The position numbers and the translations under genes were made by a program. A model generated the notes under the pieces. It was not told where the DNA came from. It saw only the letters and a program-made list of their open reading frames with translations, and did not search any database. Of a DNA stretch of 51,871 nt, positions 41,202-51,871 are shown one piece after another; the stretch's first letter is position 1; each line of letters begins with the position of its first letter. The stretch is from Ruminococcus sp. JC304 (GTDB lineage Bacteria; Bacillota; Clostridia; Lachnospirales; Lachnospiraceae): assembly GCA_000285855.2 (NCBI GenBank), contig HE978651.1, positions 3,477,827-3,529,697 of the forward strand, read 5' to 3'.

Positions 41202-41789
41202 ATGGGAAAGATTTTTTATATTATGGGAAAAAGTGCTTCCGGAAAAGATAGGATATATTCTCTTCTGGAAGATCAGAGAGAACTGAAACTGAAAACATTG
41301 GTTTTATATACTACCCGGCCAATCAGAGACGGAGAAGAGAACGGAAAAAATTATTATTTTGTAAGTGATGAAAAATTGAATGAATTTAGAAAAAATGGAA
41401 ATGTAATAGAAGAGCGTTCTTATCATACCGTATATGGAATCTGGACATATTTTACAGCAGATGACGGTCAGGTGAATCTGACAGAATCGGATTATCTGGG
41501 GATAGGTACACTGGAATCTTTTATGAAACTGAAGAAGTATTATGGAGAAAATGCAGTTTGTCCTGTTTATATACAGGTGGAGGATGGTGAGCGGCTTTCC
41601 AGAGCATTAAAGAGGGAAAAAGAACAGGAGAATCCCAAATACGAGGAAATGTGCAGGAGATTTATTGCTGATCAGTCAGATTTTTCGGAGGAGAATATTC
41701 AGAGCGCAGGGATTGAGAAAAGATTTCAGAACAAAGATTTAGATAATTGTGTGAAAGAAATTGTAAATTATATTAAATCTATGCAATAG
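41202..41789 (+). CDS. Guanylate kinase-like protein
   Basis: 195 residues. P-loop GKSASGKDRI (about residues 9-18), then LYTTRPIRDGEENGKNYYF, the GMP-binding signature of guanylate kinases, with later YHTVYGIWTYF. It would phosphorylate GMP to GDP. The gene stands where Bacillus carries tmk, but the motifs are clearly of the guanylate kinase fold. It is divergent from canonical Gmk, so a second, main gmk may exist elsewhere. It starts 6 nt after the decarboxylase gene and is co-transcribed with it. Confidence 0.8.
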   Translation: MGKIFYIMGKSASGKDRIYSLLEDQRELKLKTLVLYTTRPIRDGEENGKNYYFVSDEKLNEFRKNGNVIEERSYHTVYGIWTYFTADDGQVNLTESDYLGIGTLESFMKLKKYYGENAVCPVYIQVEDGERLSRALKREKEQENPKYEEMCRRFIADQSDFSEENIQSAGIEKRFQNKDLDNCVKEIVNYIKSMQ

Positions 41790-41800
41790 AATGTCTTTTA

Positions 41801-41809
41801 TGATATAAT
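41801..41809 (+). promoter_or_regulatory. Internal extended -10 promoter before holB
   Basis: TGA followed by TATAAT (41804-41809), about 35 nt before the holB start. The 13-mer TGATATAATATCA here recurs exactly at 44459 before rsmI. Confidence 0.5.
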
Positions 41810-41842
41810 ATCATCACAAAATGGACTGAAGGGGTGATTCTT

Positions 41843-42832
41843 ATGATGGGATTTAACAATATTATAGGGCACGAAGAAATTATCAGGCATTTAAAGAATG
41901 CCATTGAAGCTGGTAAAATATCTCATTCTTATATTTTTACAGGGGAAAAGGGATCTGGCAAAAAGCTTTTGGCGGGTACCTTTGCGGCTACGCTTCAATG
42001 TGAGGCAGGTGGTACAGAACCTTGTCAGAAATGTGATTCCTGTAAGAAGGCAATGGGAAAGAATCATCCGGATATTATTATGGTAAGCCATGAGAAACCG
42101 GGAACAATTACAATTGATGAAATCCGTGATCAGGTGATTCACGATGTGGATATCAGGCCATACTATAGTCCTTACAAAATATATATTATAGCAGATGCAG
42201 ATATGATGACTCCCCAGGCTCAGAATGCTCTTCTCAAGACGATTGAGGAGCCACCGGAATATGCAGTGATCATGCTTCTGACCAATAATATAGGTGGTTT
42301 GCTGCCTACTATTCAGTCAAGATGTGTACGCCTTGATCTGAAGGTTGTAAATGATGGTCTGGTAAAAAAATATCTTATGGAGCATCTTCATGTGCCGGAT
42401 TATCAGGCGGAAATTGATGCATCTTTTGCTCAGGGAAGCATTGGAAAGGCAAAGGAAGCGGCTACTTCCCAGGAATTTGCAGAGATGACACAGAATGCAT
42501 TAAGGATTCTGAAATATGCCAATACCATGGAAGTATATGAGCTGTCTGATGCAATAAAAAATCTTTCAGCAGAAAAGCAGAATATTAATGATTATCTGGA
42601 TATCTTTCAGTTTTGGTTCAGAGATGTGCTGATGTTCAAAGCCACCAGAGAAATTGATAATCTGGTATTTAAACAGGAAATAAATTATATAAAGGAACAA
42701 GCAAAGGTGCGTTCTTATGAGAATCTGGAGAAAATTCTGGATTCTATCCAGAAGACAAAGGTTCGTCTGAAGGCAAATGTTAATTTTGAGCTTGCCCTTG
42801 AATTGCTGTTCCTGACAATCAGGGAGAAATAG
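41843..42832 (+). CDS. holB: DNA polymerase III subunit delta' (HolB)
   Basis: A clamp-loader subunit. About 329 residues with NIIGHEEIIRHLKNAIEAGK, P-loop GEKGSGKKLLA (degenerate, as is usual for delta'), a zinc-binding cluster CEAGGTEPCQKCDSCKKA, and the SRC motif in TIQSRCVRLDL. A GTG at 41834 is in frame but overlaps the AAGGGG ribosome-binding site; ATG 41843 is 8 nt from it. It is immediately followed by ricT, 1 nt apart, as in other Firmicutes. Confidence 0.94.
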   Translation: MMGFNNIIGHEEIIRHLKNAIEAGKISHSYIFTGEKGSGKKLLAGTFAATLQCEAGGTEPCQKCDSCKKAMGKNHPDIIMVSHEKPGTITIDEIRDQVIHDVDIRPYYSPYKIYIIADADMMTPQAQNALLKTIEEPPEYAVIMLLTNNIGGLLPTIQSRCVRLDLKVVNDGLVKKYLMEHLHVPDYQAEIDASFAQGSIGKAKEAATSQEFAEMTQNALRILKYANTMEVYELSDAIKNLSAEKQNINDYLDIFQFWFRDVLMFKATREIDNLVFKQEINYIKEQAKVRSYENLEKILDSIQKTKVRLKANVNFELALELLFLTIREK

Positions 42833-42833
42833 A

Positions 42834-43733
42834 ATGACAAAAGTAGTTGGTGTGAGATTTCGTAATGTTGGTAAGATTTATTATTTTAGTCCAAAGAATT
42901 ACGAGATTAAAACAGGTGATCACGTAATTGTGGAAACCGCCCGTGGAATTGAATATGGAAAAGTTGTACTGGCACCACGAGAGGTAAGCGATGACAGTGT
43001 GGTACATCCGCTTAAGGAAGTACTTCGTGTGGCAACAAAAGATGATGACGAGAGAGAGTCTCAGAACAGAAGTAAGGAAAGAGATGCTTTTAAAATCTGT
43101 CAGAAGAAAATTAGAGAGCATGGACTGGAAATGAAACTGATTGATGCGGAATATACTTTTGACAATAATAAGGTACTGTTTTATTTTACCGCAGATGGCC
43201 GTATCGATTTTCGACAGCTGGTTAAGGATCTGGCATCTATTTTTAAAACACGTATTGAGCTTCGCCAGATAGGTGTCCGTGATGAGACAAAAATTCTGGG
43301 TGGAATTGGCATTTGCGGCAGATGCCTGTGTTGTCATACCTATTTGTCAGAATTTGTTCCGGTATCCATAAAAATGGCAAAGGAACAGAATTTATCTCTG
43401 AATCAGACAAAGATTTCGGGAGTCTGCGGCAGATTGATGTGCTGTTTAAAAAATGAACAGGAAACATATGAGGAATTAAATAAAAGACTTCCGGGAATCG
43501 GAGATATGGTTACTACTCCGGATGGACTGCAAGGATCTGTACAAAGTGTAAATGTGCTTCGTCAGAGAGTGAAGGTTATTGTAGATATTAATGATGAAAA
43601 AGAAATCCAGGAGTTTCCTGTGGAGGAATTAAAATTTAAACCACGCAGGAAAAAAGTAAAGGTTTCTGATAAAGAATTAAAGGAACTTGGAGATCTGGAG
43701 GATAAAAAGGGAGATTCCAAATTAAATGGATGA
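42834..43733 (+). CDS. ricT: PSP1-domain protein RicT (YaaT)
   Basis: 299 residues with a PSP1 domain (about 60-150). The cysteine motifs GGIGICGRCLCCHTYL and SGVCGRLMCCLKNE correspond to the clusters that bind Fe-S in the RicA-RicF-RicT complex, which guides RNase Y and affects sporulation and competence in B. subtilis. The C-terminal 25 residues are basic and then acidic. It begins one base after holB and its 3' end overlaps the next gene by 8 nt, indicating tight operon coupling. Confidence 0.93.
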   Translation: MTKVVGVRFRNVGKIYYFSPKNYEIKTGDHVIVETARGIEYGKVVLAPREVSDDSVVHPLKEVLRVATKDDDERESQNRSKERDAFKICQKKIREHGLEMKLIDAEYTFDNNKVLFYFTADGRIDFRQLVKDLASIFKTRIELRQIGVRDETKILGGIGICGRCLCCHTYLSEFVPVSIKMAKEQNLSLNQTKISGVCGRLMCCLKNEQETYEELNKRLPGIGDMVTTPDGLQGSVQSVNVLRQRVKVIVDINDEKEIQEFPVEELKFKPRRKKVKVSDKELKELGDLEDKKGDSKLNG

Positions 43734-44466
43734 GAAGCTGGTCAGGGAAAAAGAGCGGGTCGATGATCTGCAGAATGGTTATTATGTAATACAGGATCCG
43801 GATAAATTCTGCTTTGGTATGGATGCTGTTCTTCTTTCCGGCTTTGCAAAAGTGAAAAAGAGTGAAACTGCGTTGGACATGGGTACAGGAACCGGTATTA
43901 TTCCAATTCTTCTGAAAGCAAAGACTCAGGGAAAGCATTTTACAGGTCTGGAGATTCAGAAGGAATGTGCAGAGATGGCCAGCCGCAGTGTAAAGTATAA
44001 TCATCTGGAAGAAGATGTGGAGATTGTACAGGGAGATATCAAAGAGGCTGCTGATATTTTTGGAGCGGCTTCTTTTGATGTGGTAACAAGTAATCCTCCA
44101 TATATGATAGGACAACATGGATTGAGAAATCCGGATATGCCCAAAGCTATTGCAAGACATGAAGTGCTTTGTAATCTGGAGGATGTGGTAAGCCAGGCTT
44201 CCAGAGTACTGAAAGACAGAGGCAGATTTTATATGGTTCACAGACCGTTCAGACTGGTGGAAATTATGAATGTACTGACGAAATATCATCTGGAGCCTAA
44301 AAGAATGCAGTTGGTATATCCTTACATAGACAGAGAACCTAACATGGTTTTGATAGAGGCTCTCAAAGGTGGAAATTCCAGAATTACAGTGGAGCCCCCC
44401 TTGATTGTATATAAAGAGCCCGGAGTCTATACAGAAAATATTCTTAAAATTTACGATATGATATAA
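43726..44466 (+). CDS. tRNA1(Val) (adenine37-N6)-methyltransferase-like protein
   Basis: 246 residues with SAM motif LDMGTGTGIIPILLKAK (about residues 47-63) and the catalytic VTSNPPYMI (NPPY), the pattern of N6-adenine methyltransferases of the TrmN6/YabB family. It sits between ricT and rsmI as yabB does in Bacillus. Target nucleotide inferred from the family only. The gene overlaps the end of ricT by 8 nt. Confidence 0.88.
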   Translation: MDEKLVREKERVDDLQNGYYVIQDPDKFCFGMDAVLLSGFAKVKKSETALDMGTGTGIIPILLKAKTQGKHFTGLEIQKECAEMASRSVKYNHLEEDVEIVQGDIKEAADIFGAASFDVVTSNPPYMIGQHGLRNPDMPKAIARHEVLCNLEDVVSQASRVLKDRGRFYMVHRPFRLVEIMNVLTKYHLEPKRMQLVYPYIDREPNMVLIEALKGGNSRITVEPPLIVYKEPGVYTENILKIYDMI

Positions 44467-44467
44467 T
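44459..44467 (+). promoter_or_regulatory. Internal extended -10 promoter before rsmI
   Basis: TGA followed by TATAAT (44462-44467), overlapping the stop codon of the methyltransferase gene. It is the same 13-mer as at 41801. Confidence 0.45.
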
Positions 44468-44541
44468 ATCAGGTGGAAACAAAGTTACAAAAAAATGACA
44501 GGAAACAAACTATGGTATTATAAAGTCAGGGAGGAATGGAT

Positions 44542-45384
44542 ATGAGCGGAAAATTGTATTTGTGTGCTACGCCCATAGGTAATCTGGAGGATATTACATT
44601 AAGAGTTCTCCGTACATTGAAAGAAGTGGATCTGATCGCTGCTGAAGATACCAGAAATAGTATTAAGCTGCTGAATCATTTTGATATCAAAACTCCTATG
44701 ACCAGTTATCATGAATATAATAAGATTGATAAAGCTTATGTTCTTATCAATAAAATGAGAGAAGGACAGAATATTGCATTGATTACAGACGCAGGCACTC
44801 CGGGGATTTCAGATCCTGGAGAGGAACTGGCTGCTATGTGCTGTGAAGCGGGAATTGAAGTTACTTCTCTTCCGGGACCGGCAGCATGTATCACAGCACT
44901 TACATTATCAGGATTGTCTACCAGGCGTTTTGCATTTGAAGCTTTTCTGCCAGCAGATAAGAAAGAGAGAAAGATGATCCTGGAAGAACTGAAAAATGAA
45001 ACCAGGACAATTATTATATATGAGGCACCCCACCGGCTGGTGAGAACATTGGAGGAACTGAGGGAAACTCTAGGAAATCGCAGAATGACTTTGTGCAGAG
45101 AGTTGACAAAGAAGCATGAAACTGCATTTCATACTACAATAGAGGATCTGATTACTTTTTATACTACAGAGAAACCATTGGGAGAATGTGTACTTGTAGT
45201 AGAGGGAAAAAGTCATCAGGAGATGAAGGAGGAGCAGCAGGCATCCTGGGAAAAAACAACGATTGAAGATCATATGAAAATTTATGAAGAAAAAGGTTAT
45301 TCCAGAAAAGAAGCAATGAAGCTTGTGGCCAATGACAGAGGAGTGACAAAGAGAGATATTTATCAGTATCTGATCAGTCATTGA
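44542..45384 (+). CDS. rsmI: 16S rRNA (cytidine1402-2'-O)-methyltransferase RsmI
   Basis: Methylates the 2'-OH of C1402 in 16S rRNA. About 280 residues with N-terminal LYLCATPIGNLEDITLR, AAEDTRNS, LITDAGTPGISDPGEEL and SLPGPAACITAL, all typical of the tetrapyrrole methylase-like fold. ATG 44542 is chosen: GGAGG lies 7 nt upstream, while the in-frame ATG at 44536 is directly after it. It is the last gene of the operon before a strong terminator. Confidence 0.96.
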   Translation: MSGKLYLCATPIGNLEDITLRVLRTLKEVDLIAAEDTRNSIKLLNHFDIKTPMTSYHEYNKIDKAYVLINKMREGQNIALITDAGTPGISDPGEELAAMCCEAGIEVTSLPGPAACITALTLSGLSTRRFAFEAFLPADKKERKMILEELKNETRTIIIYEAPHRLVRTLEELRETLGNRRMTLCRELTKKHETAFHTTIEDLITFYTTEKPLGECVLVVEGKSHQEMKEEQQASWEKTTIEDHMKIYEEKGYSRKEAMKLVANDRGVTKRDIYQYLISH

Positions 45385-45410
45385 AAATAACTGTGTAAGG
45401 AAAATAGATT

Positions 45411-45450
45411 GCTGTAACGCAGATAAAATCCGCGTTACAGCAGTTTTTTT
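45411..45450 (+). terminator. Terminator after rsmI
   Basis: GCTGTAACGC (45411-45420) and GCGTTACAGC (45432-45441) form a perfect 10-bp stem, followed by a T-run. Confidence 0.92.
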
Positions 45451-45471
45451 ATGGTAAAACGATAATTTTTG

Positions 45472-45480
45472 TGCTATAAT
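45472..45480 (+). promoter_or_regulatory. gyrB promoter (extended -10)
   Basis: TGC followed by TATAAT (45475-45480). The leader to gyrB is about 135 nt, AT-rich, with no clear hairpin. Confidence 0.6.
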
Positions 45481-45598
45481 AAATTTGTATTATTATGTCC
45501 AAAGATCAGAATATATTTGCAAATTACAGATTTGATTTTCAAATATATTTTGATTTTATGATATTAGGGTCAAAAGATCGTTTGGCTTTACATTTTAA

Positions 45599-47548
<1,950 letters not shown>

Positions 47549-47565
47549 TAATAGGAGAATAGAGA

Positions 47566-50100
47566 ATGGAAGATAATATTTTTGACAAAGTCCACGAGGT
47601 GGATCTGGAAAAAACCATGAAAGACTCCTACATTGACTATGCTATGAGCGTTATTGCTTCCAGAGCATTGCCGGATGTAAGAGATGGTCTGAAACCGGTT
47701 CAGCGTCGTGTTCTGTATTCCATGATCGAGCTGAACAATGGTCCTGACAAGCCACACCGTAAATGTGCGCGTATTGTTGGTGATACAATGGGTAAATATC
47801 ATCCTCACGGTGACAGCTCAATTTATGGAGCACTGGTTAATATGGCACAGGAATGGTCTACCAGATATCCATTGGTAGATGGCCATGGTAATTTTGGATC
47901 TGTAGATGGTGATGGGGCGGCTGCTATGCGATATACAGAGGCGCGTCTCAGCAAAATTTCTATGGAAATGCTGGCAGATATCAACAAGGATACCGTTGAT
48001 TTCCAACCAAACTTTGATGAAACAGAGAGAGAACCGGTTGTGCTTCCATCCAGATATCCTAATCTGCTGGTAAATGGTACTTCCGGTATTGCGGTAGGTA
48101 TGGCTACCAATATTCCACCTCATAACCTGAGAGAAGTTATTAATGCTGTTGTCAGGATCATTGACAATACAATTGAAGAACAGAGAGAAACTACGATAGA
48201 GGAAATTTTGGAAATTGTAAAAGGACCGGATTTTCCAACAGGAGCTACAATTCTGGGCAGAAGAGGCATCGAGGAAGCGTACCGCACAGGACGGGGTAAG
48301 ATCCGTGTGCGTGCGGTAACCGAGATTGAGACACTTCCAAACGGTAAATCAAGAATTATCGTTACAGAGCTTCCTTATCTGGTAAATAAGGCGCGTCTGA
48401 TTTCCAAAATTGCGGAGCTGGTAAGAGATAAAAAAATTGATGGAATTACAGATCTGAATGACCATTCCAGCCGTGAAGGTATGAGAATCTGTATTGATCT
48501 GCGCAAAGATGCCAATGCAAATGTAGTATTGAATTTGCTCTATAAACATACACAGCTGCAGGATACTTTCGGTGTAAATATGCTTTCGCTGATTCCTAAT
48601 CATGGAAGTCTGGAACCTAAAGTCCTGAATCTGAAAGAGATGCTGGAGTATTATCTGGCCCATCAGGAAGATGTTGTAACAAGAAGAACAAAATATGATT
48701 TAAACAAAGCCAGAGAACGTGCTCACATTTTAGAGGGTCTGTTGAAGGCTTTGGATAATATTGATGAGGTTATCCGGATTATCAGGGCGTCTCAGAATGT
48801 ACAGATTGCCAAACAGGAATTGATAGAGCGTTTTGAATTAACGGATGTACAGGCTCAGGCTATTGTAGACATGCGTCTTCGTGCTCTGACAGGCTTGGAA
48901 AGAGAGAAGCTGGAAGCAGAATATGCAGATCTTATGGAGAAAATACGTAAATACGAAGCCATTCTTGCAGACAGAAATCTCCTTCTCAGAGTAATCCGTG
49001 AAGAAATTCTGGCAATTGCCGAGAAATATGGAGATGACAGACAGACTTCCATTGGCTATGATGTGTATGATATTTCTACAGAGGATCTGATTCCAAGAGA
49101 AAATACCGTGATAACAATGACCAAACGTGGATACATCAAGAGAATGACAGTGGATAATTTCAGAAGCCAGAACAGAGGCGGCCGTGGAATTAAGGGTATG
49201 CAGACTCTGGAGGATGATTATATTGAAGAACTTCTGATGACTACCACTCATCATTATCTGATGTTCTTTACAAATACAGGGCGGGTATATCGTCTGAAGG
49301 CATACGAGATTCCAGAGGCAGGACGTACTGCCAGAGGAACAGCAATCATTAACCTTTTACAGCTTATGCCGGGCGAATCTGTTACAGCAGTAATTCCAAT
49401 CCGAAAATTTGAAGAGACAGGTTATCTGATGATGGCGACAAGAAATGGATTGGTAAAGAAAACGCCGATTCGTGATTATGCAAATGTGCGTAAGACCGGA
49501 TTAGCGGCAATCACTCTCAGAGATGATGACCAGCTGATAGAAGTAAAATTTACAGATGATAAAAAAGACATTATTCTGATTACAAAGAATGGCCAGTGTA
49601 TTCGATTCAAAGAAACTGATGTAAGAAGTACAGGCCGTACCTCTATGGGTGTAAGAGGAATGAATCTGGAAGATGATGATGAAATTGTTGCCATGCAGCT
49701 GAATTCTCAGGGAGACTGTCTGCTGATCGTGTCTGCAAATGGTATGGGAAAGAGAACTTCAATGAGTGAATTTACCTGTCAGAACCGTGGCGGTAAAGGT
49801 GTGAAATGTTATAAGATCACAGAGAAAACCGGAAATGTCATTGGTGCCAGAGCGGTAAATGAAGACAATGAAGTAATGCTTATTACCACAGAAGGAATTA
49901 TTATCCGTATTGCATGCTCAGACATCTCTGTCCTTGGAAGAATTACATCAGGTGTAAAACTGATCAATCTTACAGAAGGTGTAACTGTGGCAGGTGTTGC
50001 CAAAGTAAGGGATAAAGAAGAGAAGGATAATAAAGAATCTGCAGCAGATAACGAGGAAACACAGGAAACACCAGAGGAAAATAGAGGGGAAACTGAATAA
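47566..50100 (+). CDS. gyrA: DNA gyrase subunit A
   Basis: The DNA-cleaving subunit. The 844-residue protein has the winged-helix quinolone-pocket region with [16 protein letters not shown], the catalytic tyrosine in [12 protein letters not shown] (about residue 126), a coiled coil, and a C-terminal beta-pinwheel that starts with the GyrA box [12 protein letters not shown]. This box distinguishes it from ParC. The last 30 residues are strongly acidic ([15 protein letters not shown]). At the position usually Ser-83 (E. coli) the residue is Ser (GDSSIYG), so no common quinolone-resistance change is seen there. Confidence 0.97.
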   Translation: MEDNIFDKVHEVDLEKTMKDSYIDYAMSVIASRALPDVRDGLKPVQRRVLYSMIELNNGPDKPHRKCARIVGDTMGKYHPHGDSSIYGALVNMAQEWSTRYPLVDGHGNFGSVDGDGAAAMRYTEARLSKISMEMLADINKDTVDFQPNFDETEREPVVLPSRYPNLLVNGTSGIAVGMATNIPPHNLREVINAVVRIIDNTIEEQRETTIEEILEIVKGPDFPTGATILGRRGIEEAYRTGRGKIRVRAVTEIETLPNGKSRIIVTELPYLVNKARLISKIAELVRDKKIDGITDLNDHSSREGMRICIDLRKDANANVVLNLLYKHTQLQDTFGVNMLSLIPNHGSLEPKVLNLKEMLEYYLAHQEDVVTRRTKYDLNKARERAHILEGLLKALDNIDEVIRIIRASQNVQIAKQELIERFELTDVQAQAIVDMRLRALTGLEREKLEAEYADLMEKIRKYEAILADRNLLLRVIREEILAIAEKYGDDRQTSIGYDVYDISTEDLIPRENTVITMTKRGYIKRMTVDNFRSQNRGGRGIKGMQTLEDDYIEELLMTTTHHYLMFFTNTGRVYRLKAYEIPEAGRTARGTAIINLLQLMPGESVTAVIPIRKFEETGYLMMATRNGLVKKTPIRDYANVRKTGLAAITLRDDDQLIEVKFTDDKKDIILITKNGQCIRFKETDVRSTGRTSMGVRGMNLEDDDEIVAMQLNSQGDCLLIVSANGMGKRTSMSEFTCQNRGGKGVKCYKITEKTGNVIGARAVNEDNEVMLITTEGIIIRIACSDISVLGRITSGVKLINLTEGVTVAGVAKVRDKEEKDNKESAADNEETQETPEENRGETE

Positions 50101-50102
50101 TC

Positions 50103-50657
50103 ATGAAAAGATGGATGAAGTATTTCATTGTTGGGGTAACAGTTCTGCTTATTTTTTCCATGACAGGGTGCGGTGGTGTCAGTCATAAATCTCCGGAAAA
50201 GGTAACAGAAGAATTGATCAATGCTTATGCAAATGGCAAAGAGAAAAAGGTAAAAGACTGTTACAATGAAAAGAAGGATACCGAAGACAGCCTGCAATCT
50301 GAGATTACGGCAACCATAAAGTATTTCCAGGCGCATAATACAAAGAAGGTAAATATACAGGAATGCGATATCATTTCAGAAAATGATAAGTATACTTATG
50401 TATATATTACATATAATATGGTTCTGGAGGATGACCAGGAGTATCCGTGTATTGGCACTTATATGATTGGTAAAAAGGATAAAAGCTATTATATTCTTCC
50501 GCCATCTCAGATTACAGATGATATGAGAACACAGGCTGCAACGGATTATGCAAATTTTATGACAAAAGATGTTTATAAAGACTATGCCAAGGCATATGAG
50601 AAGTTTATAAAGAAAAATCCAGGCTATGAAGATAAAATTTCAGGAAAAGTAAGCTGA
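50103..50657 (+). CDS. Putative lipoprotein
   Basis: 184 residues. A type II signal peptide with a lipobox SMTGC (Cys at about residue 23) predicts a lipid-anchored surface protein. The mature part begins SPEKVTEELINAYANGKEKK, similar in style to the small NTF2-like DUF4878 lipoproteins of Firmicutes (resemblance only). It starts 3 nt after gyrA and is probably in the same transcript. Function unknown. Confidence 0.75.
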   Translation: MKRWMKYFIVGVTVLLIFSMTGCGGVSHKSPEKVTEELINAYANGKEKKVKDCYNEKKDTEDSLQSEITATIKYFQAHNTKKVNIQECDIISENDKYTYVYITYNMVLEDDQEYPCIGTYMIGKKDKSYYILPPSQITDDMRTQAATDYANFMTKDVYKDYAKAYEKFIKKNPGYEDKISGKVS

Positions 50658-50675
50658 TCACAGTGAGGGCCAAAA

Positions 50676-51395
50676 ATGAAGAGAATAATATTAATGGTGT
50701 TTAAAAATCTCATATGGGTTCCTTATGGATGGTTTAAACTGTGCTGGTGTGCATCTCATGTAGACAGATACAGTGAAAAAGAAAGATATGAATTGCTTCA
50801 ATATATAGATAACAGAGCAATACGTGGGGGAAATATTAAGATAGAAGCTTATGGGGTGGAAAATATTCCAAAGGAAAATGGATTTATGTTCTTTCCAAAT
50901 CATCAGGGATTGTTTGATGTACTTGCAATCCTTCAAGTGTGTCCGGTGCCATTTTCTGTAGTCGCCAAAAAAGAGCTTACAGATGTTCCTTTTCTTAAAC
51001 AGGTTTTTACTTGCATGAAAGCACTTATGATTGACCGGGAGGATATTAAGCAGTCTATGCAGGTTATCATTCAGGTAATCAAAGAAGTGAAAGAGGGAAG
51101 AAATTATCTGATCTTTGCAGAAGGAACCAGAAATAAAGATAAAAACAGACCTCATGAGTTTAAAGGCGGAAGCTTTAAGGCTGCCACTAAGTCCAGATGC
51201 CCGATTGTTCCGGTAGCCCTCATAGATTCCTATAAAGCTTTTGACACCGGATCTATCGAAAAGATGGTTGTACAGGTGCATTTTCTGGAACCGATGTATT
51301 ATGATGAATATAAAGACATGAAAACTACAGAACTTGCTTTGGAAGTTAAAACTCGTATTGAAGAAACTATTAAGAAATCTGGAAAGTGGGATTAA
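50676..51395 (+). CDS. 1-acyl-glycerol-3-phosphate acyltransferase family protein
   Basis: 239 residues, PlsC-type. The catalytic HX4D motif is in PNHQGLFDVLAIL (about residues 76-81), followed by VAKKELTDVPFLKQVF and FAEGTRNKD. It transfers an acyl chain to lysophosphatidate in phospholipid synthesis, probably at the inner face of the membrane. An N-terminal hydrophobic stretch (LMVFKNLIWVPYGWFKLCW) may associate with the membrane. It is the last gene of the gyrB-gyrA-lipoprotein unit, before a strong terminator. Confidence 0.88.
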   Translation: MKRIILMVFKNLIWVPYGWFKLCWCASHVDRYSEKERYELLQYIDNRAIRGGNIKIEAYGVENIPKENGFMFFPNHQGLFDVLAILQVCPVPFSVVAKKELTDVPFLKQVFTCMKALMIDREDIKQSMQVIIQVIKEVKEGRNYLIFAEGTRNKDKNRPHEFKGGSFKAATKSRCPIVPVALIDSYKAFDTGSIEKMVVQVHFLEPMYYDEYKDMKTTELALEVKTRIEETIKKSGKWD

Positions 51396-51411
51396 CCCAA
51401 AGGCGAATAAG

Positions 51412-51443
51412 CAAAAAAACAGTCGGGAAACCGGCTGTTTTTT
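51412..51443 (+). terminator. Terminator after the acyltransferase gene
   Basis: AACAGTCGG and CCGGCTGTT with a GAAA tetraloop (51418-51439), flanked by an A-run and T-run. Confidence 0.92.
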
Positions 51444-51515
51444 GATGTGAAAAGAAAAGTATAATGCATAAAGAAAAGTTTTTGAAAAAATAAATAAAAA
51501 AAGACAAAAAAACTG

Positions 51516-51544
51516 TTGACAAAATACTTTTTTTTACTTATAAT
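51516..51544 (+). promoter_or_regulatory. Consensus promoter of tRNA-Ser
   Basis: TTGACA (51516-51521), exactly 17 bp, TATAAT (51539-51544): a perfect housekeeping promoter about 60 nt before the tRNA. Confidence 0.9.
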
Positions 51545-51605
51545 AACACATGCACTTGTGAAAAAGCGCATTCGAATTTAATATATGACTATTAGTTCGG
51601 AGTCT

Positions 51606-51693
51606 GGAGAAGTACTCAAGAGGCCGAAGAGGTGCCCCTGCTAAGGGTATAGGTCGCTAACGCGGCGCGAGGGTTCAAATCCCTCCTTCTCCG
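51606..51693 (+). tRNA. tRNA-Ser (anticodon GCT)
   Basis: Complete class II tRNA. Acceptor GGAGAAG/CTTCTCC with discriminator G, anticodon loop CTGCTAA (GCT, serine AGC/AGU codons), a long variable arm (about TATAGGTCGCTAACGCGGCG) and T loop TTCAAAT. No CCA encoded. It is followed by an AT-rich hairpin. Confidence 0.96.
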
Positions 51694-51722
51694 TTATTTT
51701 TACAAAAAAAATGTAAAAATAA
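51694..51722 (+). terminator. AT-rich hairpin after tRNA-Ser
   Basis: ATTTTTACA and TGTAAAAAT flank an A-run, forming a weak stem. It may end the tRNA transcript, although readthrough into the following promoters is possible. Confidence 0.5.
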
Positions 51723-51735
51723 ATTAAAAAAGTTC

Positions 51736-51764
51736 TTGACAAACTCGAATACATATGATAAAGT
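51736..51764 (+). promoter_or_regulatory. Tandem promoter P1 (probable rRNA operon)
   Basis: TTGACA (51736-51741), 17-bp spacer, TAAAGT (51759-51764). The sequence AAAAAAGTTCTTGACAA around the -35 is repeated 93 bp downstream. Confidence 0.75.
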
Positions 51765-51828
51765 AAACGAGTTGCTGATGAACGGCAAACATGTTGAAAA
51801 AATAATTTGAAAAAACTTAAAAAAGTTC

Positions 51829-51857
51829 TTGACAAGTTAAAAACAACATGATAAAAT
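51829..51857 (+). promoter_or_regulatory. Tandem promoter P2 (probable rRNA operon)
   Basis: TTGACA (51829-51834), 17-bp spacer, TAAAAT (51852-51857). P1 and P2 share the -35 flank and CATGATAAA-TAAAC around the -10. Tandem strong promoters of this kind normally precede rRNA operons; the 16S gene itself is not in the window. Confidence 0.75.
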
Positions 51858-51871
51858 AAACAAGCTGTCGC

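Overview
The window is a chromosomal replication-origin region of a low-GC Gram-positive anaerobe. The order rpmH-rnpA-yidD-yidC-jag-mnmE-mnmG-rsmG on one side of dnaA-dnaN-yaaA-recF on the other, soj/spo0J (parA/parB) with perfect parS sites, a SAM-I riboswitch on metK, RicT, a DUF3881 protein and a CBS/DRTGG diphosphatase all point to Clostridia, most likely Lachnospiraceae (a Blautia-like relative is my guess, not shown by the sequence).

Layout. (1) 1-2268: left edge of a decayed conjugative-element or plasmid-type module beside the 3' end of tRNA-Arg(CCT). It holds two small intact genes, a 5'-truncated RepA_N replication initiator, a truncated plasmid-type ParB, and an array of eight TTAGCTG heptamers. 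(2) 2269-7150: tRNA-Arg, two tandem parS sites, DUF3881, serS, DUF4446, parB, parA and a third parS in the parA promoter region. (3) 7200-13450: a plus-strand alpha/beta hydrolase, then a minus-strand Gld-like ABC exporter operon (ATPase, permease, GldG-like, DUF4340). The DUF4340 gene carries a one-base frameshift and contains a fourth parS inside its coding sequence. (4) 13469-20839: rsmG, mnmG, mnmE, jag, yidC, yidD, rnpA and rpmH on the minus strand. (5) 20840-22947: bipartite oriC flanking dnaA. (6) 22948-28883: dnaN, yaaA, recF, a large TPR protein with a degenerate SpoVK/CbbX-like AAA domain, and rsmA. (7) 28884-31034: gene-poor stretch with a secreted DUF1002-like protein, a candidate small RNA behind 11-bp-spaced GTTCAT repeats, the small alarmone synthetase relQ, and a multi-hairpin leader. 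(8) 31035-39729: S1-domain protein, Mn diphosphatase, flavin reductase, shikimate-kinase-like gene, murA, SAM riboswitch-metK, and a two-component system. (9) 39756-45450: an operon resembling the B. subtilis yaaO-tmk-holB-yaaT-yabB-yabC cluster: decarboxylase, guanylate-kinase-like gene, holB, ricT, trmN6, rsmI. (10) 45472-51443: gyrB, gyrA, lipoprotein, acyltransferase. (11) 51516-end: tRNA-Ser(GCT) behind a consensus promoter, then two near-identical tandem promoters that probably open an rRNA operon lying beyond the window.

Genes left of dnaA are almost all on the minus strand and genes right of it almost all on the plus strand, so nearly everything is co-directional with replication forks leaving oriC. 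The exceptions are the hydrolase at 7.3 kb and relQ at 30 kb. Most of the window is conserved housekeeping. The places worth a second look are the element scar next to tRNA-Arg, the intragenic parS, the inverted repeat in the dnaA-dnaN spacer, the TPR-AAA protein, and the two structured RNAs around relQ.
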